A stretch of 43,633 nucleotides of DNA from an uncultured Parafilimonas sp. (GTDB lineage: Bacteria > Bacteroidota > Bacteroidia > Chitinophagales > Chitinophagaceae): positions 1 to 43,633 of the forward strand of contig CAIRZB010000107.1 in NCBI GenBank assembly GCA_903882935.1. The letters are read 5' to 3'. The notes under the pieces were generated by a model. That model was not told where the DNA came from, did not search any database, and saw only the letters and a program-made list of their open reading frames with translations. How positions within the stretch are numbered: the stretch's first letter is position 1; each line of letters begins with the position of its first letter. Of this stretch, positions 1 to 8,563 are shown piece after piece. A program made the translations under genes and the position numbers.

Positions 1-28
1 ACAAAAAATATCTGTAATTTTATCAAAG

Positions 29-100
29 TCAATCATATAGAAACGTATTTAAATATTTGAATGTCAGATACTTAAATATAAGTACTTTTCTTATGATTGA
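29..100. repeat. 9-bp inverted repeat in the AT-rich left-edge spacer
   Basis: TCAATCATA at 29-37 is exactly inverted as TATGATTGA at 92-100, with about 54 AT-rich bases between. It lies downstream of the GH3 gene, which ends at 199 on the minus strand. I see no convincing gene in 1-198. The arms are short and far apart, so this may be chance; a protein-binding site is only a possibility. Confidence 0.25.
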
Positions 101-198
101 CAAATTTTTTTACAAATTATTAATCGAACTCAGGTTTGTAGCCAACATTGCATTTACCCATAAACAAAGCCTTTACAATAAATGCTACTATGTATCGA

Positions 199-1692
199 CT
201 ATAAAACATACTGCATCAATGCCTCCGCAATCTTCCTGTCGTTACTCAACCGTGGCAGCTTGTTTTGGCCGCCCAACTTGCCTATGCTGCGCATGTAATC
301 AATAAAGGCGTTCCGCTTAACCGGTGTTATTACCAGTTCTTGCAAAATGTTGCCCCTAATCAGGTCGTCGTAATAAACGTTTTTGTCGCGCAGGTTATTG
401 TCAACCTTTTGTTTAAAGGCGGCAAGGTCGCCCGGTATATTTTCAAATTCAATAAACCATTCGTGGTAGCTTTTGCCTTCACCGCTTTGCACAAAAGGGG
501 CTACTGTAAATTCAACTACCTTAATATTTTCCTCCGTGGCAGCTTTTAACAGGGCGGCTTCCACCTCCTCGCCAATCACATGCTCGCCAAAAGCAGAAAT
601 AAAATGCTTGGTCCTGCCACTCACCACCAAGCGGTAGGGGCTTGTGCTTACAAATTTTACGGTGTCGCCAATATTATATGCCCAAAGGCCCGCGTTATTG
701 CTGATGATGAGTGCGTAATTTTCGCCCACCTTAACGTCGGCCAGCCCTAAGCGGGTGGGGTTTTCGTTAAAAATTTCAGCGGCGGGTATAAATTCAAAAA
801 ATATGCCCGAATTGGTATTTAGTAGTAGGCCGTGTTCTGTCTGGCTGTCTTGGAAGGCGAAAAAGCCCTCACTGGCCGGAAATAGTTCTATGCAGTCAAT
901 CTTGCGGCCGATGCTTTCATACAGCTTGGCTTTATAAGGCTCAAAATTAACCCCGCCCTGTACCATTACACTAAAATTAGGGAACAATTCACCGGGTTTT
1001 TTCCCGCTTTTTTCAATCAGCCTGTCAAAATACATTTGCATCCAAGGTGGTATGCCGCTAATCAGGGTCATGTCCTGCTTAATGGTTTCTGCCACAATGC
1101 TGTCCAGCTTTGTTTCCCAGTCTTCAATGCAGTTTGTTTCGTAGCTGGGTAACTGGTTGCTGCGCAAGTAACCGGGCACGTGGTGGTTTACAATGCCGCT
1201 CAGCCGGCCTGTGGGTACGCCGCCCATCCTGTCCAACACGGGCGAGCCGCTTAAAAATATCATTTTGCCTTGGGTAAAGGCCGAGTTGCCGGTTTGGGCA
1301 ATATAACAAAGCAAGGCATCCCTGGCCGAGTTGATGTGGTTTGGTATGGAATCTTTGGTGATGGGTATGTACTTAACCCCACTGGTGGTGCCGCTGGTTT
1401 TGGCAAAATAGATGGGTTTGCCCTTCCACAGCACATTTTGCCGGCCTTCCTTTATTTTTTCAATCCAGGGCTTTATCAATTCATAGTCCCTAACAGGTAC
1501 CTGCTTTTTAAAGTCGTCGTGGGTTTGAATGTTTTCAAAGCCGTGCTGTTTGCCAAACTCAGTGTTTTTAGCGGTTTTTACAAGGTCTTTAAAAACGGCT
1601 TCCTGGTCAGCTATGGCAGTTTCCATGCCCTTCTTAATCTTATTATAAATAAATCCGGCAAATGGCCTGGCCAGTAGCGATTTTAAATTCAT
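199..1692 (-). CDS. GH3-family acyl-acid adenylating enzyme
   Basis: This 497-residue protein resembles the GH3 (auxin-responsive promoter) family. Those ANL-type enzymes adenylate a carboxylic acid and, in plants, join it to an amino acid. The ATP-binding motif FAKTSGTTSGVKYIPIT lies near residues 96-112, followed by the GH3-like stretch SGIPPWMQMYF and a later ELFPASEGFFAFQ motif. Length is normal for bacterial members. No signal peptide or membrane segment is seen, so it should be cytoplasmic. The bacterial substrate is generally unknown and nothing nearby identifies it. The gene stands alone, divergent from rplU. The ATG at 1690-1692 is preceded by a plausible Bacteroidota promoter (1718-1748). 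Confidence 0.85.
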   Translation of the reverse strand: MNLKSLLARPFAGFIYNKIKKGMETAIADQEAVFKDLVKTAKNTEFGKQHGFENIQTHDDFKKQVPVRDYELIKPWIEKIKEGRQNVLWKGKPIYFAKTSGTTSGVKYIPITKDSIPNHINSARDALLCYIAQTGNSAFTQGKMIFLSGSPVLDRMGGVPTGRLSGIVNHHVPGYLRSNQLPSYETNCIEDWETKLDSIVAETIKQDMTLISGIPPWMQMYFDRLIEKSGKKPGELFPNFSVMVQGGVNFEPYKAKLYESIGRKIDCIELFPASEGFFAFQDSQTEHGLLLNTNSGIFFEFIPAAEIFNENPTRLGLADVKVGENYALIISNNAGLWAYNIGDTVKFVSTSPYRLVVSGRTKHFISAFGEHVIGEEVEAALLKAATEENIKVVEFTVAPFVQSGEGKSYHEWFIEFENIPGDLAAFKQKVDNNLRDKNVYYDDLIRGNILQELVITPVKRNAFIDYMRSIGKLGGQNKLPRLSNDRKIAEALMQYVL

Positions 1693-1717
1693 GGTGGTGT
1701 GCCCGTGTTATGGGCAA

Positions 1718-1748
1718 CAAAAATAGCAATCCCTTTGGGCAACCGCAA
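1718..1748 (-). promoter_or_regulatory. Bacteroidota-type promoter for the GH3 gene
   Basis: Read on the minus strand, TATTTTTG (1718-1725) matches the -7 consensus TAnnTTTG, and TTG (1746-1748) lies 20 bases upstream as the -33 element. It sits about 26 bases before the GH3 ATG. Assigned by consensus only. Confidence 0.5.
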
Positions 1749-1814
1749 TAACAAAACATTTATTTTTGCCTAATTATAACAACCAGTTGATGCCCGTAAT
1801 TTTTTTTTAAATAC

Positions 1815-1846
1815 TTGCTGGTTTAAATAGAAAACCCCTACCTTTG
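1815..1846 (+). promoter_or_regulatory. Bacteroidota-type promoter for rplU-rpmA
   Basis: TTG at 1815-1817 and TACCTTTG at 1839-1846, spaced by 21 bases, fit the Bacteroidota -33/-7 pattern. The -7 box ends 22 bases before the rplU ATG, leaving a short leader. Confidence 0.6.
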
Positions 1847-1868
1847 CCGACCTAATTTTGGATAAGTT

Positions 1869-2177
1869 ATGTTTGCAGTAGTAAAAATCGCAGGTCAGCA
1901 ATTTAAAGTACAGGAAGGTCAAAGCCTGTATGTGCCCCACCTGCAAGGAAAGAACAACGGTGACAAAGTTGAGTTCAGCGAAGTATTGCTTGTTGATAAT
2001 GAAGGCACACTTACACTGGGCAGCGATATAAAAACAATCGTGACAGCCGAAGTATTAAGCGAACTTGTGCAGGGCGATAAGGTTATTGCCTTCAAGATGC
2101 GCAGGAGGAAGGGCTTTCGTAAAAAGCACGGCCACAGAACACACTACACTAGGATTAAGATAGAAAGCATCGCCTAG
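1869..2177 (+). CDS. rplU: 50S ribosomal protein L21
   Basis: This 102-residue protein begins MFAVVKIAGQQFKVQEGQ and ends with the basic segment KMRRRKGFRKKHGHRTHYT, both hallmarks of L21. The family's usual length is about 100-105 residues. L21 binds 23S rRNA in the large subunit. It is followed at 2288 by rpmA, the near-universal rplU-rpmA pair. The gap is 110 bases and holds no visible terminator, so cotranscription is likely. Confidence 0.98.
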   Translation: MFAVVKIAGQQFKVQEGQSLYVPHLQGKNNGDKVEFSEVLLVDNEGTLTLGSDIKTIVTAEVLSELVQGDKVIAFKMRRRKGFRKKHGHRTHYTRIKIESIA

Positions 2178-2287
2178 TATTTGGGGTTGTACTATGTGCA
2201 ATAAGGCGATTTTTGTCCGTTTTTCATAACTGGCAAGCCCCAAAATAGCCCAAGTAAATATTTTAGAATTAATTTAAATATTATTTT

Positions 2288-2554
2288 ATGGCCCATAAGA
2301 AAGGCGAAGGCAGTGTAAAGAACGGCCGTGATTCGCAAAGCAAGCGTTTAGGTGTAAAAATATTTGGCGGCCAGCCTGCCATTTCAGGTAACATCATCAT
2401 CCGCCAGAGGGGTACCGTGTACCACCCTGGTAAAAATGTTGGTGTTGGTAAAGACTTTACGTTGTTTGCCTTAACTGATGGCATTGTGGTGTTTAGGAAA
2501 ACCAGGGAAGACAAAACTTTGGTTAGTGTACAGCCGGTTGAAGTAACGGCCTAG
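2288..2554 (+). CDS. rpmA: 50S ribosomal protein L27
   Basis: This 88-residue protein starts [20 protein letters not shown], the conserved L27 N-terminus that reaches toward the peptidyl-transferase centre. [25 protein letters not shown] follows in the body. There is no Firmicutes-type cleavable N-terminal extension, since the protein begins directly at MAHKKG. It is second in the rplU-rpmA operon. Confidence 0.98.
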   Translation: MAHKKGEGSVKNGRDSQSKRLGVKIFGGQPAISGNIIIRQRGTVYHPGKNVGVGKDFTLFALTDGIVVFRKTREDKTLVSVQPVEVTA

Positions 2555-2633
2555 TAAGCTAAATTTTTTTTGACAGTTGTTTTAATGTTTTTAATTTTAG
2601 TAAATTATTTACTAACCAATTAAATTTTAACAC

Positions 2634-2882
2634 ATGGCAACTGCAAAAAAAGCAGCCAAAAAAGCTGCCCCTAAAAAGGCTGCTAAGAAAGCTGCTCCAA
2701 AAAAGGCCGCCAAGAAGGCTGCAAAAAAAGCTGCTCCCAAGAAGGCAGCTAAGAAAGCCGCTCCCAAGAAAGCTGCTCCAAAAAAAGCTGTTAAAAAAGC
2801 CGCTGCCAAAAAAGCTGCCAAGAAAACAGCTAAAAAAGCCGCCCCTAAAAAGGCAGCTGCCGACAAAGACGCAACGGAATAA
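2634..2882 (+). CDS. Lys/Ala-rich histone H1-like protein
   Basis: This 82-residue protein is almost entirely repeats of the type KKAAPKKAAKKAA, ending in a short acidic tail (ADKDATE). Such low-complexity basic proteins resemble the C-terminal tail of eukaryotic histone H1 and bacterial AlgP/Hc1-like proteins, and are thought to bind or compact DNA or RNA. No globular domain is present. It has its own AT-rich upstream region and a strong terminator (2910-2940). The repeats make the copy number prone to slippage. The nucleoid role is inferred from composition only. The A/F-rich frame on the opposite strand is a shadow of the repeats. Confidence 0.8.
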   Translation: MATAKKAAKKAAPKKAAKKAAPKKAAKKAAKKAAPKKAAKKAAPKKAAPKKAVKKAAAKKAAKKTAKKAAPKKAAADKDATE

Positions 2883-2909
2883 TTTACCGCTACGAGCTTA
2901 CATAAATTT

Positions 2910-2940
2910 AAAGTCCCGGTTTATACGCTGGGACTTTTTT
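2910..2940 (+). terminator. Rho-independent terminator after the histone-like gene
   Basis: AAAGTCCC (2910-2917) pairs exactly with GGGACTTT (2930-2937), and the T run continues to 2940. It ends the rplU-rpmA-histone-like block before polX. Confidence 0.8.
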
Positions 2941-3120
2941 ATTTTGCACCTTGTTGTGTTGACGGAACGCAGCTTGTGATGCTTAGTAAGATTTCAAGGA
3001 TTTTTGGTATCATAAAGGGGGTTAGATACACATTATTTGTCAGCCACCTTCATCCAAAAATCCCTGTAGCCAGCGTTCAGTCGTCCGCATGCTTTAATTT
3101 GCGTAAAAAAACTTGCTTTT

Positions 3121-4788
3121 ATGGATAACTATGCCATTGCCGATAATTTTTCACTGCTGGCCAAACTGATGGATATACACGGTGAAAATAGTTTTAAAAC
3201 CAAAACATACTCGGTTGCAGCTTTTACTATTGAAAAACTGCCGATGCAGCTTGCCGACACCCCAGTAGATAAGCTTGCAAGTATAAAAGGGATAGGGGAG
3301 AGCGTAGCCAAAAAAATACAAGAGCAGTTGCAAACTGGGCAGCTGGGTATTTTAAACGAATACTTGGCCAACACGCCCCCCGGTATAATTGAGCTGTTGG
3401 CCATTAAAGGCATTGGCCCCAAAAAACTTGCCGTTATTTGGAAGGAGCTGGAAATAGAAACACCCGGCGAATTATTATATGCCTGCGAAGAAAACAGGCT
3501 GCTGCTATACAAGGGTTTTGGCGAAAAAACGCAGGAGAACATTAAAGAAGCCATCAAGTTTTATTTAAGCAGCCAAGACAGGCACCTGTATGGTGATATT
3601 GAAAATTTTGCATTGGCGGCTGATAGTAAAATTAAGGCCGTTTTTGCGCAGTACACATTTTTGCTGGCCGGTGCTTTTAGGCGCCAGCTGGAGATTATTG
3701 ACCGGTTAGAATGGGTTACCAACGCACCCATTACTGAATTGGCACCTTTTTTTGAGGCCAACGGGTATGCCAGCCTCGCCGTGGGCGATGCCATACGCAG
3801 TGCCTTTAAAGGCCCCGAGAACATTGAGTTTGCCTTTTACCACAGTGGAAATGTGTATGGCGATTTGTTTCTACAAAGCGGCAGTGCGGAATTTTTGGAG
3901 AAATGGCTTGCGCTATACCCATTGAAAAACAGCTATGCCTCCGAAGAGGACATTTTTGCCGGCGCAGGTGTTGAATTTATACCTGCTTACCTGCGTGAAG
4001 GCGCTGCTGTTATACAACAGGCTGAAAAGCAGCAACTGCCGCAGGTAATACAACCCGGGGACATTACAGCCATCATACATAGCCACAGTAAATGGAGCGA
4101 CGGGGTAAATACCATTGAGGAGATGGCCAAGGCCGCCATTGAAAAAGGCTTGCAATATTTGGTTATAAGCGACCACAGTAAAACTGCTTTTTATGCCAAT
4201 GGGTTAAAAGAAGAACAGGTGGCAGCCCAGCACCAACATGTGGACGAGCTTAACAAGGCGCTGCACCCTTTTAAAATATTCAAGAGTATTGAAAGCGATA
4301 TTTTAAATGATGGGGCGCTTGATTACAGCAACGATGTACTGGGTACATTTGATTTGGTGATAGCATCTGTGCACAGCAACCTTAAGATGAAGGAAGACAA
4401 GGCTATGATGCGGTTGATGAACGCGATTGAAAACCCTTATACCAATATACTGGGCCATGCCACCGGCAGGCTGCTGCTAAGCCGGGCTGGTTACCCCATT
4501 GACCATAAAAAGATTATTGACGCCTGCGCTGCCAATAATGTGGTGATTGAACTGAATGCCCATCCAAAAAGGCTGGATATTGATTGGCGCTGGATAAACT
4601 ATTGCCTTGAAAAAGGCGTGCTGATATCTATAGACCCCGATGCGCATAGTATTGATGGTTTTAACGACACCCGCTACGGTGTGTTGGCAGCCCAAAAGGC
4701 CGGTGTTACCAAGCAACAAAACCTAAGCAGTTTTTCGCTGGCACAGTTTGAACAATTTGTTTTGGCCCAGCAAGAAAAGCGGCGATAA
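3121..4788 (+). CDS. polX: PolX-type protein: helix-hairpin-helix plus PHP domain, polymerase site degraded
   Basis: This 555-residue protein has the bacterial PolX layout. Helix-hairpin-helix motifs (SIKGIGESVAKKI, AIKGIGPKKLA) occupy about residues 45-130, a polymerase-X-like domain lies at about 140-300, and a C-terminal PHP domain begins near 315. PHP metal ligands look intact: HSHSKWSDG (H320, H322, D327), VISDHSKT, SIESDIL, ASVHSN, GHATG and DPDAHSID. In active PolX the palm motif is GSxRRGxxxxGDxD. Here residues 184-197 read GAFRRQLEIIDRLE, so the catalytic DxD aligns with R195 and E197 and the Ser is Ala. I infer a repair-related 3'-5' exonuclease or phosphoesterase rather than a working polymerase. 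The ATG at 3121 gives the expected N-terminus. Confidence 0.85.
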   Translation: MDNYAIADNFSLLAKLMDIHGENSFKTKTYSVAAFTIEKLPMQLADTPVDKLASIKGIGESVAKKIQEQLQTGQLGILNEYLANTPPGIIELLAIKGIGPKKLAVIWKELEIETPGELLYACEENRLLLYKGFGEKTQENIKEAIKFYLSSQDRHLYGDIENFALAADSKIKAVFAQYTFLLAGAFRRQLEIIDRLEWVTNAPITELAPFFEANGYASLAVGDAIRSAFKGPENIEFAFYHSGNVYGDLFLQSGSAEFLEKWLALYPLKNSYASEEDIFAGAGVEFIPAYLREGAAVIQQAEKQQLPQVIQPGDITAIIHSHSKWSDGVNTIEEMAKAAIEKGLQYLVISDHSKTAFYANGLKEEQVAAQHQHVDELNKALHPFKIFKSIESDILNDGALDYSNDVLGTFDLVIASVHSNLKMKEDKAMMRLMNAIENPYTNILGHATGRLLLSRAGYPIDHKKIIDACAANNVVIELNAHPKRLDIDWRWINYCLEKGVLISIDPDAHSIDGFNDTRYGVLAAQKAGVTKQQNLSSFSLAQFEQFVLAQQEKRR

Positions 4789-4945
4789 GGTTTTGGGGAA
4801 CGTTTGCAAAATACCAGGTTTTCGGGCACGAGGTATTTTTTATTCCTCAATGCCACCGAAAAAAAACCACCGCTTATCCAAAGCTTTGCTTTGCATTGCA
4901 ACCCCATGCCTATCTTTAATGCTTTGTTTTAATTAATAACATCAC

Positions 4946-6898
4946 ATGAGAAAATTAACTTTCGCTATTTGTTGCGTTTGGTTGTGCCTGTTTGCATCGG
5001 CACAAACACAAAGCAATTTTGACCAGCATGAAGCTTTTGCGCCATTTTTTTACCCAGCTTATGGGGATGAGGTGCGTGCGGCAGACGGTACCCCAGGGCC
5101 AAAATACTGGCAAAACCGCGCGGATTATTCTATTGACGCGTCGTTAGACGATTCTCTGCAGAGCATAACGGGCAATGTTGTTATAACCTACACCAACAAC
5201 AGCCCCCAACAGTTGCCATTTGTTTGGTTGCAGCTTGACCAGAATATTTACAGCCTACAGTCAAGGGGCGTGGCCACCACTGCTGTGGGCGGCGGCCGTT
5301 GGGCCAACCGCAACAAGTTTGACGGTGGCTATACGATAAAGTCAGTAACGGTGGTGCAGGATGGCAAGGAGCTGCCCGCCAATTACCTTATTAACGATAC
5401 CCGTATGCAAATAAAACTGGCCAATGCAGTTAAGGCAGCGGGCGGAACCATACAATTTAAAATTGCCTACGCATTTACGGTACCCGAGTACGGCACAGAC
5501 CGCATGGGCCGGTTAAAAACAAAAAATGGTTGGATATATGAAATTGCGCAATGGTACCCACGTATGTGCGTGTACGACAATGTGTATGGCTGGAACACCC
5601 TGCCCTACCTAGGCCAGGGTGAGTTTTATTTGGAATACGGCAATATTGACTACAGCGTAAACGTACCTGCCAGCCATATTGTGGTGGGCAGCGGCGAATT
5701 GCTGAACCCTAAAGATGTGCTTACCCCCGAGCAGTTAAAGCGTTGGGAAGCAGCCAAGCAAAGCGAAAAAACAGTGGTATTGCGCAGTGAGGCCGAAATT
5801 AACGACCCAGCTTCGCGCCCGTCTAAAACTGACAGGCTTACTTGGAAGTTCAGGTGCATTAACACCCGCGACGTAGCCTGGGCAACCTCCAAAGCCTTTA
5901 TTTGGGATGCGGCGCGCATAAACCTGCCCAGTGGCAAAAAAGCCATCGCAGCGTCTGTGTACCCGGTTGAAAGCGCGGGCGACAGTGCCTGGAAACGCTC
6001 CACTGAGTTTGTGAAGGGTGCTATTGAATTCTACTCAAAATATTTGTACGAGTTCTCATATCCTGTTGCCACCAACGTGGCAGGTATTGTGGGTGGTATG
6101 GAATACCCCGGTATTGTATTTTGTGGTGCTGGTGCCAGCAAGGGCGGTTTGTGGGGCGTAACAAGCCACGAGTTTGGCCATAACTGGTTCCCCATGATAG
6201 TGGGCAGCAACGAGCGTAAATACCCGTGGATGGATGAAGGGTTTAATACCTTCATCAACACCATGGCCGACAAAGATTTTAACAACGGCGAGTATTTAAG
6301 CAAAAGGCCCACCAACCGCCAAAGGCAGGCGAGCACTTACTTTAATGACACGGCCGAAGGTATTTTAACAGTGCCAGACGTTACCCAGCCCCGCAACTTA
6401 GGCAATGTGGCCTATGGCAAACCAGGCCAGGGGTTGACTTATTTGAGGGAAAATATTTTGGGCGAAGGCCGGTTTGACAGTGCCCTCAGCTACTACACCC
6501 ACCAATGGGCTTTTAAGCACCCCACGCCGTACGACTTTTTCCATTGCATAGAAAACTACAGCGGCGAAACACTTGATTGGTTTTGGCGCGGATGGTTTAT
6601 AAATAATTGGAAGATAGACCAAGCAGTAACTGATGTAGCGTATATTGGCAATAGCCCCAAAAATGGCAGTATTATTACGATAGCCAATTTGGAAAAATTA
6701 CCCATGCCAGTTACGGTGGAAGTAACTGAGGCGGGTGGCAAAAAGGGGCGCATTCAATTGCCCGTGGAAGTTTGGCATGCCGGCAGTTTTTGGAAGTTTA
6801 AATACAACTCCACCGACAGCCTGCAGAAAGTTACCATTGACCCTGATAAGGCTTACCCAGATGTAAACAGGGTAAACAACACTTGGCATGCAGAGTAA
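4946..6898 (+). CDS. Exported M1-family zinc aminopeptidase
   Basis: This 650-residue protein starts with a signal peptide (about residues 1-20, ending FASAQ). The gluzincin site is HEFGH at 408-412 with the third ligand E431 in WMDEG, exactly the HExxH-x18-E spacing. GGMEYPGI upstream replaces the usual GAMEN substrate-binding motif. An N-terminal beta-rich domain precedes the catalytic domain. The protein probably removes N-terminal residues from peptides in the periplasm or at the cell surface. It is monocistronic, with a possible -7 box TATCTTTA at 4911-4918 and strong hairpins after the stop (6941-7018). Confidence 0.92.
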   Translation: MRKLTFAICCVWLCLFASAQTQSNFDQHEAFAPFFYPAYGDEVRAADGTPGPKYWQNRADYSIDASLDDSLQSITGNVVITYTNNSPQQLPFVWLQLDQNIYSLQSRGVATTAVGGGRWANRNKFDGGYTIKSVTVVQDGKELPANYLINDTRMQIKLANAVKAAGGTIQFKIAYAFTVPEYGTDRMGRLKTKNGWIYEIAQWYPRMCVYDNVYGWNTLPYLGQGEFYLEYGNIDYSVNVPASHIVVGSGELLNPKDVLTPEQLKRWEAAKQSEKTVVLRSEAEINDPASRPSKTDRLTWKFRCINTRDVAWATSKAFIWDAARINLPSGKKAIAASVYPVESAGDSAWKRSTEFVKGAIEFYSKYLYEFSYPVATNVAGIVGGMEYPGIVFCGAGASKGGLWGVTSHEFGHNWFPMIVGSNERKYPWMDEGFNTFINTMADKDFNNGEYLSKRPTNRQRQASTYFNDTAEGILTVPDVTQPRNLGNVAYGKPGQGLTYLRENILGEGRFDSALSYYTHQWAFKHPTPYDFFHCIENYSGETLDWFWRGWFINNWKIDQAVTDVAYIGNSPKNGSIITIANLEKLPMPVTVEVTEAGGKKGRIQLPVEVWHAGSFWKFKYNSTDSLQKVTIDPDKAYPDVNRVNNTWHAE

Positions 6899-6940
6899 GC
6901 TGGCGTGGGTTTTAACCGCTAATTAATTGAACGCTGTAAT

Positions 6941-6982
6941 ACATCGCCCCCGGCAATGGTAGTACCTTGCCAGGGGCGATGT
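6941..6982. terminator. Long hairpin, convergent terminator
   Basis: ACATCGCCCC at 6941-6950 pairs with GGGGCGATGT at 6973-6982. After one C/A mismatch, GGCAA (6952-6956) pairs with TTGCC (6967-6971), leaving a 10-base loop. It lies between the M1 peptidase (plus) and the 93-residue gene (minus), and CTTTTG follows on the plus strand. Confidence 0.7.
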
Positions 6983-6996
6983 GCTTTTGTATTAAC

Positions 6997-7018
6997 CCGG
7001 GGGCTACCCCCGGTGCTT
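6997..7018 (+). terminator. Second hairpin with T run after the M1 peptidase gene
   Basis: CCGGGGG (6997-7003) and CCCCCGG (7007-7013) form a GC-only stem with loop CTA, followed by TGCTTTTT on the plus strand. It lies against the stop codon of the minus-strand gene ending at 7020, so it may stop transcription from both sides. Confidence 0.6.
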
Positions 7019-7019
7019 T

Positions 7020-7301
7020 TTAGCCTTTAACAGGTGTAATTGTAATGTTTGCATGAATTTCAAATTGGCCATCTTTGTCATACTGTTTTAGCAAACCCAA
7101 AATATCTTCCAGCGTTTGCTTTAATTTGGGTACGCGCTCTGCCGTATGGGGGTCTGGTACACCCAACCGTTCTTCGTGGCTAAAATTTCTCAGGCGGTGA
7201 AACCGTATTTTATCACTGAAAAGCGTTACCAAAATTTCTCTGGCATCTGTTGCCGTAAACGTGCCGTGAATAAGGTTGAACCGATTTTCTTGCTTTTCCA
7301 T
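7020..7301 (-). CDS. Conserved-looking small protein of unknown function
   Basis: This 93-residue cytoplasmic protein has no signal peptide or membrane segment. It begins MEKQENRFNLIHGTFTATDA and contains an amphipathic segment ERVPKLKQTLEDILGLLKQY. The C-terminus (FEIHANITITPV) looks like a beta strand. I do not recognise a family. It lies 48 bases downstream of the Sua5 gene on the same strand and is probably cotranscribed with it. Codon use resembles neighbouring genes, supporting a real gene. Confidence 0.7.
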   Translation of the reverse strand: MEKQENRFNLIHGTFTATDAREILVTLFSDKIRFHRLRNFSHEERLGVPDPHTAERVPKLKQTLEDILGLLKQYDKDGQFEIHANITITPVKG

Positions 7302-7349
7302 TTTGCTGTATTGTGTTAGTTAAAATATTTCGCGGTATACACCAATGCG

Positions 7350-8318
7350 TCAAGTAGCCCTTGCCCTGTTCAAACGGTCGTTAAGTGATAAACCAATGCC
7401 GGGTTCAGGAAATTTGTGCGCAATAATCAAATCATATCCTTTGCCATCCATCGTATGCATGGCTGCATAAAGGTTTGCGGCAGCCGTTTTAAAATCATCA
7501 TTTTCGCACAAAACAAGTTGTTTTTCGCTGGGCAACAATTGGGTGTAGTTGTTATAGGTAATAACCCCAATGTTGTGGTTGCGGTGTTTAATAATATCCT
7601 GCTCTAAGTTATCACTTGCCACAAGTGGTGTAATGGGGCTGTAATGTTTTAGGTGCATACCCGGGGCAATCGCTTTTTCAGTAATGGCCAGTGTTATTTT
7701 GCCTATCACTTTTTCAATATCCTCTATACTTATTGCCCCCATACGGTACAGGGCAGGCATGCCATCACTAAAGCCGATAATGGTTGATTCAATACCCATG
7801 TTGCATGGCCCGCCATCTAATACATACGGTATTTTGCCGTTAAGCATTTTCTTGACATGCCCGGCGTTGGTGGGGCTTATGTAGGTGTAGGGGTTTGCGC
7901 TGGGTGCCACCAACGGAAAGCCAACCTTTTTTAGTAACGCCAGTGTTAGTGCATGTTTGGGTACACGTACTGCCACATTGGGCAGGCCGGCTGTTACAGC
8001 GTTGGGTACCTGTTTACTTTTAGGCAGCAGCAACGTTAACGGGCCTGGCCAAAAAGCCTGCATAAGCAGGGCTGCTTTTGGGGGTATTTCTGCTACAATT
8101 TCTGTTAAACTTTCCACACTGTGTGCGTGTACTATTAGCGGGTTGGTGGCTGGCCGTTGTTTTACTGTAAATATTTGGTTAACGGCTTCTTCGCAAAACA
8201 TGTTAGCGGCCAGCCCATAAACAGTTTCAGTTGGTATGGCAACCAGTTTGCCTGCACCAAGCAATTGGGCAGCCAAGCTAATATCTTTACCAACAAGCGT
8301 TTCTTGCACGGTGGTCAT
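7350..8318 (-). CDS. sua5: L-threonylcarbamoyladenylate synthase (Sua5 type)
   Basis: The enzyme makes threonylcarbamoyl-AMP from threonine, bicarbonate and ATP, the first step of t6A37 modification of ANN-decoding tRNAs. The 322-residue length fits the two-domain Sua5 type, not the short TsaC type. The YrdC domain occupies about residues 10-195 (IPTETVYGLA, VKQRPATNPLIVH, FWPGPLTLLLP, PSANPYTYISPT). A C-terminal Sua5 domain includes the linker APGMHLKHYSP. I place the start at the ATG at 8316-8318; an in-frame GTG one codon upstream is less likely. A 93-residue gene follows 48 bases downstream. Confidence 0.95.
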   Translation of the reverse strand: MTTVQETLVGKDISLAAQLLGAGKLVAIPTETVYGLAANMFCEEAVNQIFTVKQRPATNPLIVHAHSVESLTEIVAEIPPKAALLMQAFWPGPLTLLLPKSKQVPNAVTAGLPNVAVRVPKHALTLALLKKVGFPLVAPSANPYTYISPTNAGHVKKMLNGKIPYVLDGGPCNMGIESTIIGFSDGMPALYRMGAISIEDIEKVIGKITLAITEKAIAPGMHLKHYSPITPLVASDNLEQDIIKHRNHNIGVITYNNYTQLLPSEKQLVLCENDDFKTAAANLYAAMHTMDGKGYDLIIAHKFPEPGIGLSLNDRLNRARAT

Positions 8319-8563
8319 CACTTTATGTATGGGTTAAGCCATTTGCAAAACATTGGTTCTGCTTTTGGTTGTTTTTGAATAATAAACTTCACTTCGGTAA
8401 TTGTATTATTTACAGTTACAACTTTTTATAAAGGCTTTTGGCAGCGGTATTACACATATTGTAAGGTTGGCTTTGTGCAAGCCGCCACCAGCAAGCCCGT
8501 ACGTTTGTCGCCCACGGCTATATTAAAACATACAACCGGTTTATACCGGGTGCTAATTACCGG

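Noticed and set aside
57-305. Open frame of 82 codons on the plus strand at the left edge
   Set aside because: It runs antisense into the 3' end of the GH3 gene, with composition of non-coding AT-rich DNA and no family resemblance.
2627-2866. Ala/Phe-rich frame on the minus strand
   Set aside because: It is the exact antisense of the Lys/Ala repeats; the repeat codons keep the opposite strand open.
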